Source: Macquaria australasica (taxonomy: Eukaryota; Chordata; Actinopteri; Centrarchiformes; Percichthyidae). From it: a DNA stretch of 64,000 nucleotides. A program made the position numbers and the translations under genes. Numbering within the stretch: the stretch's first letter is position 1; the number at the start of each line of letters is the position of its first letter. Of the stretch, positions 10,990 to 22,634 are shown one piece after another. The stretch is from assembly GCA_005408345.1 (NCBI GenBank), contig SEMN01000133.1:1-64000 (forward strand), written 5' to 3'. The notes beneath the pieces were generated by a model, which had not been told where the DNA came from, did no database searches, and saw only the letters and a program-made list of their open reading frames with translations.

Positions 10990-11168
10990 CGTCCTCATTT
11001 CTCTGCTCTTCCTCTTTATCCTTCAGTTTTGTTTTTCTTTATCTCTCCATCCCTTGTCATCTTTAACAGCCGCTTCCCTCTCCCTCTGCCTTAAACTCTT
11101 GCCCTCTGTCTTTTTCTGGACTTCCTCTTGTTTCATCTCTTCTCTCTGTTTTCTTACTTCTCCTCCGG
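10990..11168. repeat. Pyrimidine-rich low-complexity tract
   Basis: The plus strand is dominated by C and T immediately after the purine tract, giving a mirror-like strand asymmetry. Confidence 0.75.
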
Positions 11169-12114
11169 AGGGCATCTCTGCGACTTAGAGCCTTTAAGTG
11201 AGCAACAGTCTGGCTGCATTCGATATATTTTCAGAGTGTGGGTAGAGCCAAACCTAGGCGACAATATCTTTGAATATCAATTCCAATAATGAGATGTCCT
11301 TTATTTGACTCGCAGACACTTCAGTGCAGGTAACTTGCAAAGGAAAGTTTAATCCAACGCTTCTCTTCATATGAGAGTTATATCTCCCAACTTTAAAAAC
11401 AACTCAGACCGTGAACTGGCCTTAGGGGGGAAAGAAAAGAGGAATGAAGGGGAAAATGGATGACAGGATTTTAACTGGACAGAAGAGTAGGTTGGAGAAA
11501 TGGCTGAACAAGAAAGGAAAAATAAATGTCCCTAGTCGAAATAAAAAAAAAGATTTACTTTCTGGTTTCAGGATGTCTGTACAGAAAAATACTGTATGTA
11601 TGAGGTTAGAGGCCCATAGCTGGTCAAGTAGTTGTCATTTAACCCACAATACTGTCTCCATTAATTAACTGCCATTTCCAAATGTTAACAAATGTCCCAC
11701 TTCAATGTGGCAGCTGACAATAAAAATGATTTGTTTGATCTATCTCCTCTAACACAAAACCACCATTCACACCTAGTGCACCGAGGTAATAACCGCGCAG
11801 TATCATTACCAAAGATTAATAGGGCTTTTAATATAGTCATTAAACTCCAGTCTGAAATATAGATGACAGTTGTCAGCCGAGATAGTATTCTGTTCCATTT
11901 CAGGATGCTTTGAAGCTCTTTGGGGTGCCAGAGTTATAGGTGCCACTGGTGCTATCAAGAGCTAACAACATCCTTTGGCATTTACACTTCACTGGTTTCC
12001 AAACTATGAGCGCTGAGCTCGTCTGCACTGTGGCAACCTATCAGGCATGCAATGTCCGTATCACAGCATTTCTAAATGTAGCTTTTAAGAAAAACAACCA
12101 GGATATCCATTTGA

Positions 12115-12289
12115 GGTAACTTATGTAAAAGTATGTTATGCATTTTTTTATTCCCTTATTAGAAAGTGGACAGCTGACAGGAAATGAGGGGAGGGAGAGA
12201 GGGGGGATGACATGCAACAAAGGTCCCCAGCTAGACTTGAACCAGGGTTCGTAGTCAGAACCTTAAAGCCCTAGACAACTGGGACACAC
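12115..12289 (-). mobile_element. tRNA-derived SINE, minus strand
   Basis: Read on the minus strand, it has a tRNA-like head with a perfect B box, GGTTCAAGTCT (plus positions 12233-12243). The family-typical TTGCATGTCATCCCCCCTCT follows, then a CTGTCAGCTGTCC block and an A-rich 3' tail. The same family occurs at 39307-39452. CCATTTGA occurs at 12107-12114 and 12290-12297, a plausible but short target-site duplication. The A-box side of the head is degenerate. Confidence 0.7.
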
Positions 12290-12297
12290 CCATTTGA

Positions 12298-15200
12298 CAT
12301 GATTTGACTTTTTATTGCCAACAGAGTCCTTGTTCTGGAATATACATTCGACAATGCACATAAACAAAATTCTGTCAAATTTCAAAACATTTTTACTATT
12401 TGCTGGGCTGTCACTTAGCCCATGCTGTATGGACAACTTTCCGCATTTGTCAGATTAATGAAGACGGGAAGTCAGTAATGGAGAAGTGCCCCCTTGGGGA
12501 GTTTGGATTTTTCCAAACTGTGGAGTTGGGAACCGGACCGTCAGTACAACCGCAAGTAGGACAAGTGGCAAGTGGATGACAGAGAGACGTAAACAAAATT
12601 TTTAGCTAACCATTGTTTTCAACCCAGTTCCTCCAAAATGTGTCATTACTGGGGGCCTTTTCCACTCATGATCACATAAAATAAGGCAGGGGTACCCAAT
12701 ACAGCAAGGAAGGACTAGGCTTTCCTCCATGTTGGCGGTTTCATCCACATCCATCAAGCAAAGAGCTTTCAGGGCGCGCAGGGGATTGCGTCAAAGATAA
12801 CAATCCACCAAGTTGTGCACACTGCGTTCTGATATCCGATTCCATTTTGGATCCAGTTCCCACTGGGAAAATACTCTGATTTGATAAGCTCTGATGCTAA
12901 CAAATCTCTTGTCAAACCATTTATCTCTTCTCGCTTTTTTATTAGCAAAGAGCAATGTGCAAAACACTTGTTAGCAAGCATCTCATTTTAGGTAAAATGA
13001 CAAACATAATTGTAGATTATATAAACTGCAGCTAATTAATGTTAATTCTGTAACAGCTGAAATGAAACTGTTGTCTGGTTAATGTACTGCTCTGCAAGCT
13101 AGTGTCAGCCAAAGATTGTTTGTGAGGGAAAAGATACATCACTCTACAACATCACCCCATGCCCATGAGTGGACCATGTGTCCAGCAAGAACAACAGAGT
13201 GGTGACTCTTCTCTGGAGAAATGATCTAGCTGATCGCACCACATTAATCTCAGAAGAATCTCCCAGTTAAATTTTGTGCATATCAATAATTTAAACTGAT
13301 CAACTTCATAATTCTGAATCAGGACCCATGGTATTTGCAGCAACCTGTTCATGAAAAATAAAGAGTAAAAGTAAGTAGGCTACACCTATTTCAGTGTGTC
13401 ATATACTTTTATATCTAATTCCGCTCATCTCATTTTCAGGTTGTAGCTATGGGTTGTGAACATTAATTAAGCTGCCAAAAAAAACTGCAGTGCTTCTGCC
13501 TTCTCAGCCAACAAAAGGAACTTACAGATCTTTGAGTTATCTATAACTTTAATTACTTGCAAATGTTGAGAGCTGAACCTTATTAGATCCGACAAGGGAT
13601 TCAGTAAGTGGAAACAATACTGGCTTGTGATTCGATAAATTGCTTTCAAATCCCAACCCTACTGCCACTCTGTCAACTTAGTTTATTGCTGTATATATTA
13701 CACCCCAGGTGCTAAACCAAGCATCATGATCAAAATGATCAGCTTCAGGATAAATAACTCCTCCACAACTCCTCCTCACTCACAGAAAACTGCGCTTCAG
13801 AAAGACGCAAAGTATTTTTTGACCTTTACATAACAAAACAAGTTGACTAAGAGCATATTCTTATCTTTAGCAACAACCTGGGGGAGAAGTATGTGATCAG
13901 ACAATTACTATTTAAATCATTTCACATTTCTGTGAAGATTTAGTTTAGTGCTTGAAGGCTCTTTGTCTGATTCACTCCTGACCTTAGCTAAAAACAGCAG
14001 AACCAGTCTGATTATAATACTGCCATTTCATAATGTTGCTGTCAGTACATGAATAGGTTGTTGCCACAGCAATAGCTTTTCCTTATGTGAACTAAAGAGT
14101 TGTTTTAGTACAAAATCCCCTCAGTAGTAGTCATAAACCTGCACCTCTGGACCATTTGACAAGGGTTTTCAGGTTTTTATTTGTCACATATAATAAAATA
14201 GCATATCCTTTTAGATTTGAAAAGACTAGAGATATTTCAACCATGCCGCAACTGTAAAGACTGGGGGGAAAAAAAACACTGGGAATTAGGAAAAGGCTAG
14301 AAGCCCCAAGTATTCTTTAAATGTACATTTAATAAACAGGTGTTACCTCAGCACTCCAGCAGCAGAAATTTGGAAAACTACTACGATGTGATTCCATAAA
14401 CAATAGGTGGACCAAAGGGGTTGTAAAAATGAGGTAGTACAGTAACTGGATTCATTCAATAGACTAACTGTCACATTAGTTACATTGTCCCTCATGCCAG
14501 GAAGAAACCAGTGAAAGAACAACATTTATACAACATGTAAGTACAACACAGGAGTCCAAGAGTAAAAAAAAAAAAAGACTAAAATACATAACAGTTAGCC
14601 CAACAGTAAATTAACAGTTATTTAGAATGGTGCTCAGTGTATCATGGACAGCGAAGAAAAGCTAGTAGTCAGAGCTAACTAGCCACGAGAAGCTACTGTC
14701 AGAGTCTCCATGTCTCCGCTGGAAAGACAGGGAGTCTGGTGGAGCTTTGACAGTCCCTAGGAGCACATTTATGGCCCTTTGAGAGAGTTAATGTGTGGGG
14801 ACTTGTGTTGCAGCTCTCTGATGTGTGTGTCTGTGGGGGAGCGTCGGTACATAGCTGTAGCCATGCTGTTTATCACGCTTAATGTTAGTGTTCGTCAGCC
14901 CCAAATAACTTGTTAAGCTCTGAATATAGCACAGCTATCGGTATGTATACATGTTTTATGTTTAGTGACGCTGAAGAGGAGAGAAGAGAGAATCTACCTG
15001 GAAGTCCTGCCTGTTACGTCATGGTTAGGGAGGGGCCAGAGAATTTGGATAAACTGAACATTCCTATCCAAGCAGCAATTTGTGTATTGTTGGAAAAATA
15101 TATATAAATATATATCATTTTAATATCATCATAAGCCAACAAGAATCTTTGTGATTATGTGCACATTGCAAAAAAAAAAAAAAAAAAAATGTGTGGAGTT

Positions 15201-16087
15201 CCTCTTTGTCACAGAGGCTGGATTTAACAATGTCAGTTAAACTGTGACTGTGCCAGTAGTGGTTGCTACTAGCAACTGAATGTTCAACTGAAACCAGCAG
15301 CGGGTGGCAGAATGACTACATTTTGTCTAACTAGTTTACTCTCAGCTTTCCTGTATGTGCACACTAAGAAAATGCACGGTGTGAAAATGTGATAGTGATT
15401 AAAAAAAAAAGGACAATAAGAGGAGCAAATGTCTCTTTTATAAGTACAAACTCAAAGAAAGTATACTGGAGTTAGACAGTCCATACTGTACTCATCAGCA
15501 TACTGTCATCTGGCAAATGTATAGGATGTAATCTTGTTGTTATGCTTCACATGCGCAAAATGATAATTCACTGGATTACAGTTGTATACAGTATATCTCA
15601 TATCTCATCTGCTTGATGTGGGCGATAATGCCTTATATCCCTTTTCTCTGAGATTTAATGTGTCATTATCTTGTTGGTGTACATTAGATGGGATTGCGTG
15701 TCCTCAGGTTGATGTCAAAACATGCAAAAATCTATTCCATCTCCCTGTTATCACCTAATGATCGTGGGTCTTATCTTAAACCCTCTGTGACTATTTCAAT
15801 ATGTCACTATTTGTGTGTATATGTGTGTGTGCAGCAGTTCCCTTCCTTTTAATATCTAATCTCATTGTAATTGCCACCACTAATAAGTTTGATTTAATTG
15901 AGTTTGAGCTTGCATTTGTGTATTGTAGTGGTGGGGTCAGTGCCAACAATTTGTCTTTGTTTTTGTTTTTTTAATATCGCCAGTGAATTTTGTCTTGTAC
16001 TGAGACTAAGACTCATCAAGGTCTGTGGACCCAGTCGTACTGTACATAAATGTGATAGACTACAACTTGTCTGGAGGACGGTAAATA
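12298..16087. other. Non-coding DNA, no recognised element
   Basis: Long stretch without a clear repeat family apart from poly-A runs. The part around 14620-15190 has a repeat-like feel (GCTAAC and AGCTAC steps, ending in poly-A), but I could not assign it. No exon is supported. Confidence 0.45.
15170..15189. repeat. Poly-A run
   Basis: About 20 A in a row. It could be the tail of an old plus-strand retroposon, but no body is recognised upstream. Confidence 0.9.
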
Positions 16088-16710
16088 GCGTTGGGCAGTA
16101 ACACATTAATGCATTACAGTAGGGGATTACAATTTGAAAATTAGTAATTGCATTACAGTTACTAATCCCAGTAACGCTCCTTCCATTTTTGGGTGTAGGC
16201 TCGTTTGCTGTTTTACCGTCAGTCTGATGAATGGCTGAATAAATTATCACTTTAATCTTTGTGGGTTTAGTAGAGAGACTGGTCCGTGACATGTTAGCTT
16301 CGGCAGGGCCTGGACGCTGGGGGGAGGTGGTTAGCCCCTACCAGAAGAGGAGAAATATGCTTCCTGGTGATGCCAGAGTTGTTTACATGTTGTGTATTCT
16401 TAGCTGGCCGGCTAACTGGTTAGCCTATATTCAGGAATCACCTGTTTTTTTCCGGCTTCACTGTGTGGACAGAACTTCTGGGGTGCTGCATCAGTCACTG
16501 GGGCTAATGCTAAGCTAGCTTTTAATGGTCAGTAAATCCCTCCAAATGCTTGTTAAAGCTTGATGTCTTGTTTTCTACTTGTTTTAAATACGTGAGGATG
16601 TGATGTGTGAGTGTGGAGGCTTTGGAGTAGTTTAAAGGCACCTTTGACCGAGTAATGTAATGTAATATGACAAAAACCTTTTTAAAGTAATGTAATTACA
16701 TTTTTAAAAA
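16088..16710. repeat. Decayed MITE-like repeat
   Basis: The left end begins GCGTTGGGCAGTAACACATT, and the right end is rich in GTAATGTAATTAC. This pair of ends resembles a widespread fish non-autonomous DNA transposon that begins with TTGGGTAGTAACGCGTTAC-like sequence. The middle (16210-16630) has no recognisable coding sequence. Boundaries and class are inferred from the ends only. Confidence 0.45.
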
Positions 16711-19110
16711 CAACTGAAAGCATGTCACAAAGGTATTGCAGAACATCAGTTAAAAAGACAATTGGTCCAGGAGAACAGTGCAAAAATGCCACAGCAATGA
16801 ACACTGTCCTGAAAAATATACAGTTGACAACATCCTAGTATTTTTTTTTTCTGTGGCATGCGGTGATGTTGTGGATAGAAGTATCAAGTGATCTGTTTTA
16901 TGCTGACCAGAACCTCCATCCCTCTCTTTCAGGTGTATTATCTGCCTGAAATTAAACCCAGTCTCGCCCCACAACTGAGATTACGGAGAAATAGCTGACA
17001 CAGTGTAACTGATGACCTCTATCTACCTGTCTGTCTTTCTGTCGCTCTCCTCTCCCTCCCTCCTCCTGTCGCAGCTCTGATTGGATGAAAACTACTGGCA
17101 TCATAAACCACTTTCTCATTTTCTCCTTGAGGCCTCAGCTCAATAACAATGTCCGTCAACATTGCACACAATCAATCAATCAACCAAACAACCAATCACT
17201 CTGGCATTATTCAGAACACTTTTCATTCAGAAGAGTGACAAACAGTGCTCTTCACAATCACAGACAGACAAGCCGGTCGGGGTTCAGAGTTTCACGCAGA
17301 GCACCCTGCAGAGGCCCGACTTAGCGGACAGCCTCTCTGACAGCAGGGGGTGGCGGATTTTCCACGAAATAGAAGGTACGCAGGATTGTGGATTGTTTGC
17401 TGGATTTTGGTTTTGGCTCATTACAACATGCATGCAAGGACGGGGCGTGATGTCCTGGGTTTTTACATTTTTCATGTTTTTTTCTTCTTTATCTCACCCC
17501 CATTCTACTCTTTCTTTCATTTTTCTCCATTTTTATTCCAGCAACAAAAGAGGCAAACACATACACACTTACAAATTATGTGTTATTATCACTTCACGCT
17601 GCTCTCGTTTGTTCCTCTTTTGCCTGTTTTCAAGATGTAGACATCAAAAATTCATAGTAAATGACTATGAGAAAGAATTATATTCATGTTACTAAATATT
17701 GATTGAGTTAAGATACTGGTTCTCCCCTCAGGGGTACTTTGGGGAGGTCACAAGATGACTTAAAGAAAGTGAAAACATGTATTTCAAATACGCACATTTA
17801 TGCTGATGATCATACATCACATGGAAATAATGGAAATTTGCTGCCTTTAGGCTCTTTCAAATAATTAATGAAGTAAAAATTGCCTGAAAAGGGAAAATAA
17901 AAATACTTTGCATTCATGTGTCCTTGCAGCAAGAGGTCAGGTGTGGATGTTACCTCATCTGTGGTCACCTGTTGAGGAGATTGAAACCATTTAAATAAGA
18001 CTGGCAATAGTGCACGAGAGATTTACTTTTACTTTAAGAATATCCCGAGGGCTGTTTTGTTTGGTTTTTCGCAAAAGAAGATAATATTTCTGACATCTCT
18101 CGTCAAAGGTTTTGACTTTTAATCTCAGGAAATCCTTGTATGATTCTGGATTTAGAATACAAACACCTGAATTATCTTTTCTTCTGGTCTGACATGGATC
18201 TACAGTCTTGAATACAATAAACAGGCATTGAAACATGCCTGCAGGCACACATTCATGCACACACACGTAACCTCTCTATATAGACATTGTGACTTGTGGT
18301 TTTAATGAGGACTTGAGGCTGCTCAGTAACATTGTCTGAGGTTTTCTGGAGAGCTGATTAGTGTTTCACTCTAACTACAGCGGAATTAAATCAGTGATGG
18401 TCTGAATTATTTCATTCTTTTCCAATCCCGGTAATTTCTCTATCGCATCCACATGACAGAAAGCTTAGATTTATGCAGAAGATATTCTCACCTAATATCT
18501 TTTCAAAACAAGGGGCTCATCCATTTTACATGTAACACGAGGAAAGACGTGTATAATAAAGGCTTGAGATGCTGGAAGCCTAAAACCACATATATTTAAT
18601 AAATAGGGAATGCAGGGAAAATGCTTTATCACACATACTCGTCTAATTTGCAACTAAAATGTTTTCACTTTAATTGATGTCTTTGATTTTTCTCCAACAT
18701 TTCTAAAAAAGAGAGTATTTTCAATAAACTTCACATTTCACTAATACCTGTACAACTAAAATATTTAGAGCTGACTGTCTCTGCAACATTTCCAAGTTTT
18801 AGTTTTGTACAGAGCAAATTCTATGGGTTTAAACAAAGTGGCCTTCTGGGGGATTGTGCATGTGCATGTGTGTCTATGCATAAATGGGTTAACTGTGTTC
18901 ATTGAGTTCTTGTCTTCACGTTTTTGTTTTTGGATTGTGTTTTTGTTTGCAATTGTCATAACCATGCAAGTTCATAACCATGTGTCCATTATATTAACCA
19001 CAATGATTGTGTCACTGAATGACCAAGTGAATAAAGGATGCCATTGCCACATTAGATATTTTGGCATTATATTTATGGGTTGTAAGAGTTCCTTTGAGGA
19101 AAGATAAATG
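16711..19110. other. Non-coding DNA, no recognised element
   Basis: Contains a short AATC-type run at about 17167-17198. The plus-strand frame at 17162-17695 crosses it and shows no domain. No repeat family is recognised. Confidence 0.5.
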
Positions 19111-19128
19111 CAAAATGACAGTCTGCAT
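19111..19128 (+). repeat. 18-bp direct repeat, copy 1
   Basis: CAAAATGACAGTCTGCAT, identical to 19525-19542. Similarity continues imperfectly upstream (ATAAATG) and downstream. Confidence 0.85.
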
Positions 19129-19337
19129 CATTGTGTTCTGCCTTCATATAGGTATTATCCAGTTAATGCAGGTTGGTCCTCATACACCTTTAGTCCTCAC
19201 ACTCCTTTAGTAAGTCAGGTCACCAGTTCTACTGTCTGTTTACTCTAAATTCAATTCTGAACAGCTGGATTTGTTCCTTAACTTATAAGAAGCAGTTTCC
19301 TACTGCTCATTGTTTCTGCAACAAAGGGGAAATTGTG

Positions 19338-19468
19338 TCCCTCATATCTCTGTCTTACGCTGGTTTCGGAAAGTCCTCATAAACCACCAAACCTATGTCT
19401 TATATGATTCTACCTGTATTTTAAATGTTTTTTGAATAAACGGAACTGAATTCTGAATTCTGAACCTG
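19338..19468 (+). mobile_element. Possible 3' tail of a non-LTR retroelement
   Basis: Ends with AATAAA at 19435-19440 followed by short CTGAATT-type repeats (19446-19463). This pattern is typical of the 3' ends of fish LINEs and their SINEs. No reverse-transcriptase sequence is present. It lies between the two 18-bp direct repeats. Confidence 0.35.
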
Positions 19469-19524
19469 TATAAGTTGTGTATGTGTGTGTGTGGTTTGCG
19501 AAAATTCCTAAGGGAATAAATGGA

Positions 19525-19542
19525 CAAAATGACAGTCTGCAT
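19525..19542 (+). repeat. 18-bp direct repeat, copy 2
   Basis: Identical to 19111-19128. Confidence 0.85.
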
Positions 19543-19639
19543 TAATGCTGTGTACTTCCTTTAAAACTGTGTGGGGCCCTTCGCTGCAGTGAGGCTCATC
19601 AATAGCAATTTCCTTGAACACAGAAATGCAGGAAGGACA

Positions 19640-19642
<3 letters not shown>

Positions 19643-19681
<39 letters not shown>
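19643..19681. repeat. (CA)n microsatellite
   Basis: About 19 pure CA units. Confidence 0.97.
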
Positions 19682-19684
<3 letters not shown>

Positions 19685-19755
19685 CATTAGCATTGATCAA
19701 GACACTCTCTCTGTTGTTCTTGGCAAACATGATGACAGAAAAAATGGATGATCCC

Positions 19756-19757
<2 letters not shown>

Positions 19758-19818
<61 letters not shown>

Positions 19819-19827
19819 ACACACACA
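19758..19827. repeat. (CA)n microsatellite
   Basis: About 35 CA units with one GA interruption, only about 76 bp from the preceding array. Confidence 0.97.
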
Positions 19828-20140
19828 ATGACACACACAAAATGACAGACTCTCAGTCTCCATGGAGCCCCACTGGAAATAATTCATGATTGGCTCCTAT
19901 TGTTAAAGGCTATGTCAAGCACCAGCCTGTGTACTGCAAGGTGATGAATAGAAAAATAAACAGATATTTACCCCCTGACAGCTCCTTTTCAATTAAAGGG
20001 AAACACTCATGATTTTTCAACATTATCAGCACCAAATAATTGTTTGGTTAACGCTCCTCAACAGGGATGGGCACCACCTAGAAATTCATTGTTGTCACAT
20101 TGGAGAAACTTGCTGGCCTCAGAAATACCTAAAATCTAAA
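19828..20140. other. Non-coding DNA, no recognised element
   Basis: Nothing recognised. Confidence 0.5.
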
Positions 20141-20160
20141 GCAATTCAATTATAGTTTAA
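20141..20160 (+). repeat. Flanking direct repeat, left copy
   Basis: GCAATTCAATTATAGTTTA here and GCAGTTCAATTGTAGTTTA at 20643-20661 match at 17 of 19 positions. They bracket a terminal-inverted-repeat element plus a (TA)n array. Confidence 0.75.
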
Positions 20161-20531
20161 CAAAACAATCCCAACTCAAGGTCCACTTACTAGCTTTTTT
20201 TCTGGAACTTTCAACCATATCACAAGGTCTTCATCAGTGGATGGAGTTCATTAAGTTATCATGGAGATGAATCTCTTGTCACGCAAGCGAATTAGCTGTT
20301 ATGATTTCAGTTCATCCATAGCACTTTTAGGACATCTCCATCTAGGTGTTGGCTTAAAAGTTCAATTCTTTCCTGACCTTTGAATGTCCCGAGCTTTCAA
20401 CTATATCACATGGTGTGAATCACGGTGATTCATCATAACTGCTACTGAACAGATCCGTCTCCATGACAACTGAACAGTCCAACTGCTAAGAAAAAGCTAG
20501 TGAGTAGACCCTGAGTTGGGGTTGTTTTTTT
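20161..20531. mobile_element. Non-autonomous element with ~40-bp terminal inverted repeats
   Basis: The left arm (20161-20202, containing TCCCAACTCAAGGTCCACTT) and the right arm (20490-20531, containing AGTAGACCCTGAGTTGGG) are reverse complements with about four mismatches over 38-40 bp. The element is about 370 bp, has no transposase and fits a MITE. I recognise its wording as a recurrent teleost repeat but cannot name the superfamily. No short target-site duplication abuts the arms. Confidence 0.7.
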
Positions 20532-20562
20532 CAAAGCACTGTTTTTAAGGTCAAGAACGAAC

Positions 20563-20573
20563 ATATATATATA

Positions 20574-20639
<66 letters not shown>
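20563..20639. repeat. (TA)n microsatellite
   Basis: Nearly pure TA, with one TCTA step near the left end. It lies just outside the right arm of the inverted-repeat element. Such arrays often form cruciforms and vary in length. Confidence 0.97.
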
Positions 20640-20642
<3 letters not shown>

Positions 20643-20661
20643 GCAGTTCAATTGTAGTTTA
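20643..20661 (+). repeat. Flanking direct repeat, right copy
   Basis: 17 of 19 bases match 20141-20159. Confidence 0.75.
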
Positions 20662-21282
20662 TTATAGTGTGATATAATAAACACCACATCACAGCAAACC
20701 ATAGGTGAGCACAGCCTCCCCTGGGTAGCCTCTGCCAGTTGCTATAGCAGTAACTATAAGCAATGAATAGCCTTAAAAAGCAAGAACTTTTTTTTTTTCC
20801 TCTCTATGATCTTTGTCACTGAGGCAGTAGTGTATGATTGCATTACACAACACTTCCATTAGAGAAGGGACAGCAATCAATAGTTCTTGTCCACATCTGT
20901 GGTAATGTTCTACTGCCGTACAATAATGTTTTCCATGACAGATGATGCTACACTTTCTACATTTGGCCATCGTGAAGGCTACTATTAAGCTAAAATGATA
21001 AAATGTCAGGAATGTTGGCTGCTTGACATAAAAGACTGCAGTTTTCAGTGAAATGACTAAACATCGAAAGCTTTGCACCGAGCGCTGTAGCCAAATGGTG
21101 TTTCAGGCTACAACATGCATGAGGCTGTATCCATCCGCTGACAGCGTACCGCTCTGTAGATTTGTGAGGTCTACTGTGTCAAAAGTAGTTTCTCACAGTA
21201 GGTATTTTAATTTGTCAAACACATATAACATTAATAATGCCCACATTCCATAAAAGTGTGCCAGTGCTAGTGCTCTGCTATA
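20662..21282. other. Non-coding DNA, no recognised element
   Basis: Nothing recognised. Open frames are short. Confidence 0.5.
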
Positions 21283-21506
21283 GGCCTTTTTCACAAAAGA
21301 CATTTTGACTTGTCACAGTAGGAAGAGCACAGGTGTAAATAATTAAATGAATATTGGCTGGATTCCATTTAGCTGCTTCACTTTCCGGGTCCTGGTATTG
21401 CTCCTGGTACATGCTGGCTCACTTTCACACTGTCATGGCTTACTGGGACACTTGAAAAGAACAGAGCCATTGTTGATGTTATCAGTAACACCTGCAATGA
21501 CAAGGT
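21283..21506. repeat. Interspersed teleost repeat, class unknown
   Basis: The phrases ACATTTTGACTTGTCACAGT, ATGCTGGCTCACTTTCACAC and CATTGTTGATGTTATCAGTA occur in the order I recall for a common percomorph repeat. It has no coding capacity and no terminal structure that I can define. Confidence 0.4.
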
Positions 21507-22457
21507 AAGTCTGCTGTAAAATAGGTCTATTGTGCATTCTGGCTCATTGGCGTGTCTTCTTTAAACACTTAAATGTAATGGAGCCATATTGATCCCACTC
21601 TGCCGTTGTAGAAACTAGGTATGTTTGTCATCAAACTCACAAGTGAGAACATCGTGTCAATTAAATTTCTGTGGGTCCAGTACAGATACATTTCGCCTAC
21701 TATGGCAAAATGACTGGAAGCAGGGGGAAACTGTTGTATTTTATTGTCACCCTATGCACGAGACGATGTGCATTAATGGAAAAAGTGGAAATAGTTGCAT
21801 TTAAACAATAATTAACTGCCTGATTAGTAAAAACTGCAATACATGCGCTGACCAGCATGATATATTACGTTAGTCAAGGCAGCGGTGTCAGTGCAAGCTG
21901 TTTTTAATGGATTTTTGAAGACAACGTGAGCACACTACGAGGAGGCAGAGCAAAGCTGCAGCAGAGCAGCAAATTGAAGCCGTTTCATTAGCAATAATGA
22001 CAATAGGAAAAAAAAGTTCAATTACAGCAGCTGTAATCCTTTAAATCCTTTAAATAAACATTGGCATTGACGAAGGCAGAGAGGATAGGTGAGTGTAGGG
22101 TGTGGGGTCCACTCCATGATGGTGTTGGTCACATGTGAATACTTGCTAATGGTATTCTTCCTGGTGATCAGCCACAGCAGGACCCCTGCCGCTGTGTGTG
22201 TCTTTTTTCAACCTGTCGTCCCAGCTCACTCATGAATAATTCATGATATGCCCCCATAAAATCACATCTTTAGAATCACAGATTAATACCCCAGGGGCTG
22301 AGGGTGATAGGAGAAAGAAAACAAAAGAGGAAGAAAAGAAGTGAGCGAGAACCTGACCACCTGTGTGTCTTTATAGCTCCTTACGTCAGCTCTTGAGCCA
22401 TCAGCATGGTTTCTGAAATGACATGGGCTAATGTAAAGTACTCAAACTATATTGCTG
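21507..22457. other. Non-coding DNA with a compact block near 22.15-22.3 kb
   Basis: Mostly unremarkable. At about 22225-22250 there is CATGAATAATTCATG, a 15-base near-perfect palindrome, inside a compact low-repeat block. Confidence 0.45.
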
Positions 22458-22634
22458 ATATAGGGCGTTGAGTGGGTTGACCCCTAATCACAGGGTTGGT
22501 GGTTTGATCTCCACCTCCTCCTGTCCACATGTCAAAGTGTCATTGAAGCTGGCATGGAAGCTTGCTGCCATCAGTGTGTGAGTATGTGTGTGTGTGTGTG
22601 AGAGAGAGAATGGGTAAATTAGAGGCAAATAGTC
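22458..22634 (+). mobile_element. tRNA-derived SINE, 3'-truncated
   Basis: The tRNA-like head carries a B box, GGTTTGATCTC, at 22501-22511 (two mismatches to GGTTCRANYCY). The body is typical of a very common fish SINE, with TGTCCACATGTCAAAGTGTC, CTTGCTGCCATCAGTGTGTG, an expanded TG/GA patch and GAATGGGT. The usual end with GTAAAGCGCTTT is missing, so the copy stops at about 22634. It belongs to a different family from the copies at 1.3 kb and at 12.1/39.3 kb. Confidence 0.7.

Larger units (their letters stand above)
9895..12106. other. Non-coding DNA with a purine-to-pyrimidine strand switch
   Basis: Contains a 14-bp perfect palindrome, ATTTCCATGGAAAT, at 9937-9950. A purine-rich tract at about 10651-10918 is followed by a pyrimidine-rich tract at 10990-11168. 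No exon is recognised. Confidence 0.5.

Noticed and set aside
17041..17080. Splice-acceptor-like pyrimidine tract ending TGTCGCAG
   Set aside because: Acceptor-like strings are frequent in this pyrimidine-rich DNA. No matching donor or conserved frame downstream.
17162..17695. 177-codon plus-strand open frame
   Set aside because: No domain. Overlapping frames on both strands are equally open. No splice or promoter evidence.
19599..19887. Cys-Val repeat 'proteins' on the minus strand
   Set aside because: Translations of (CA)n arrays.
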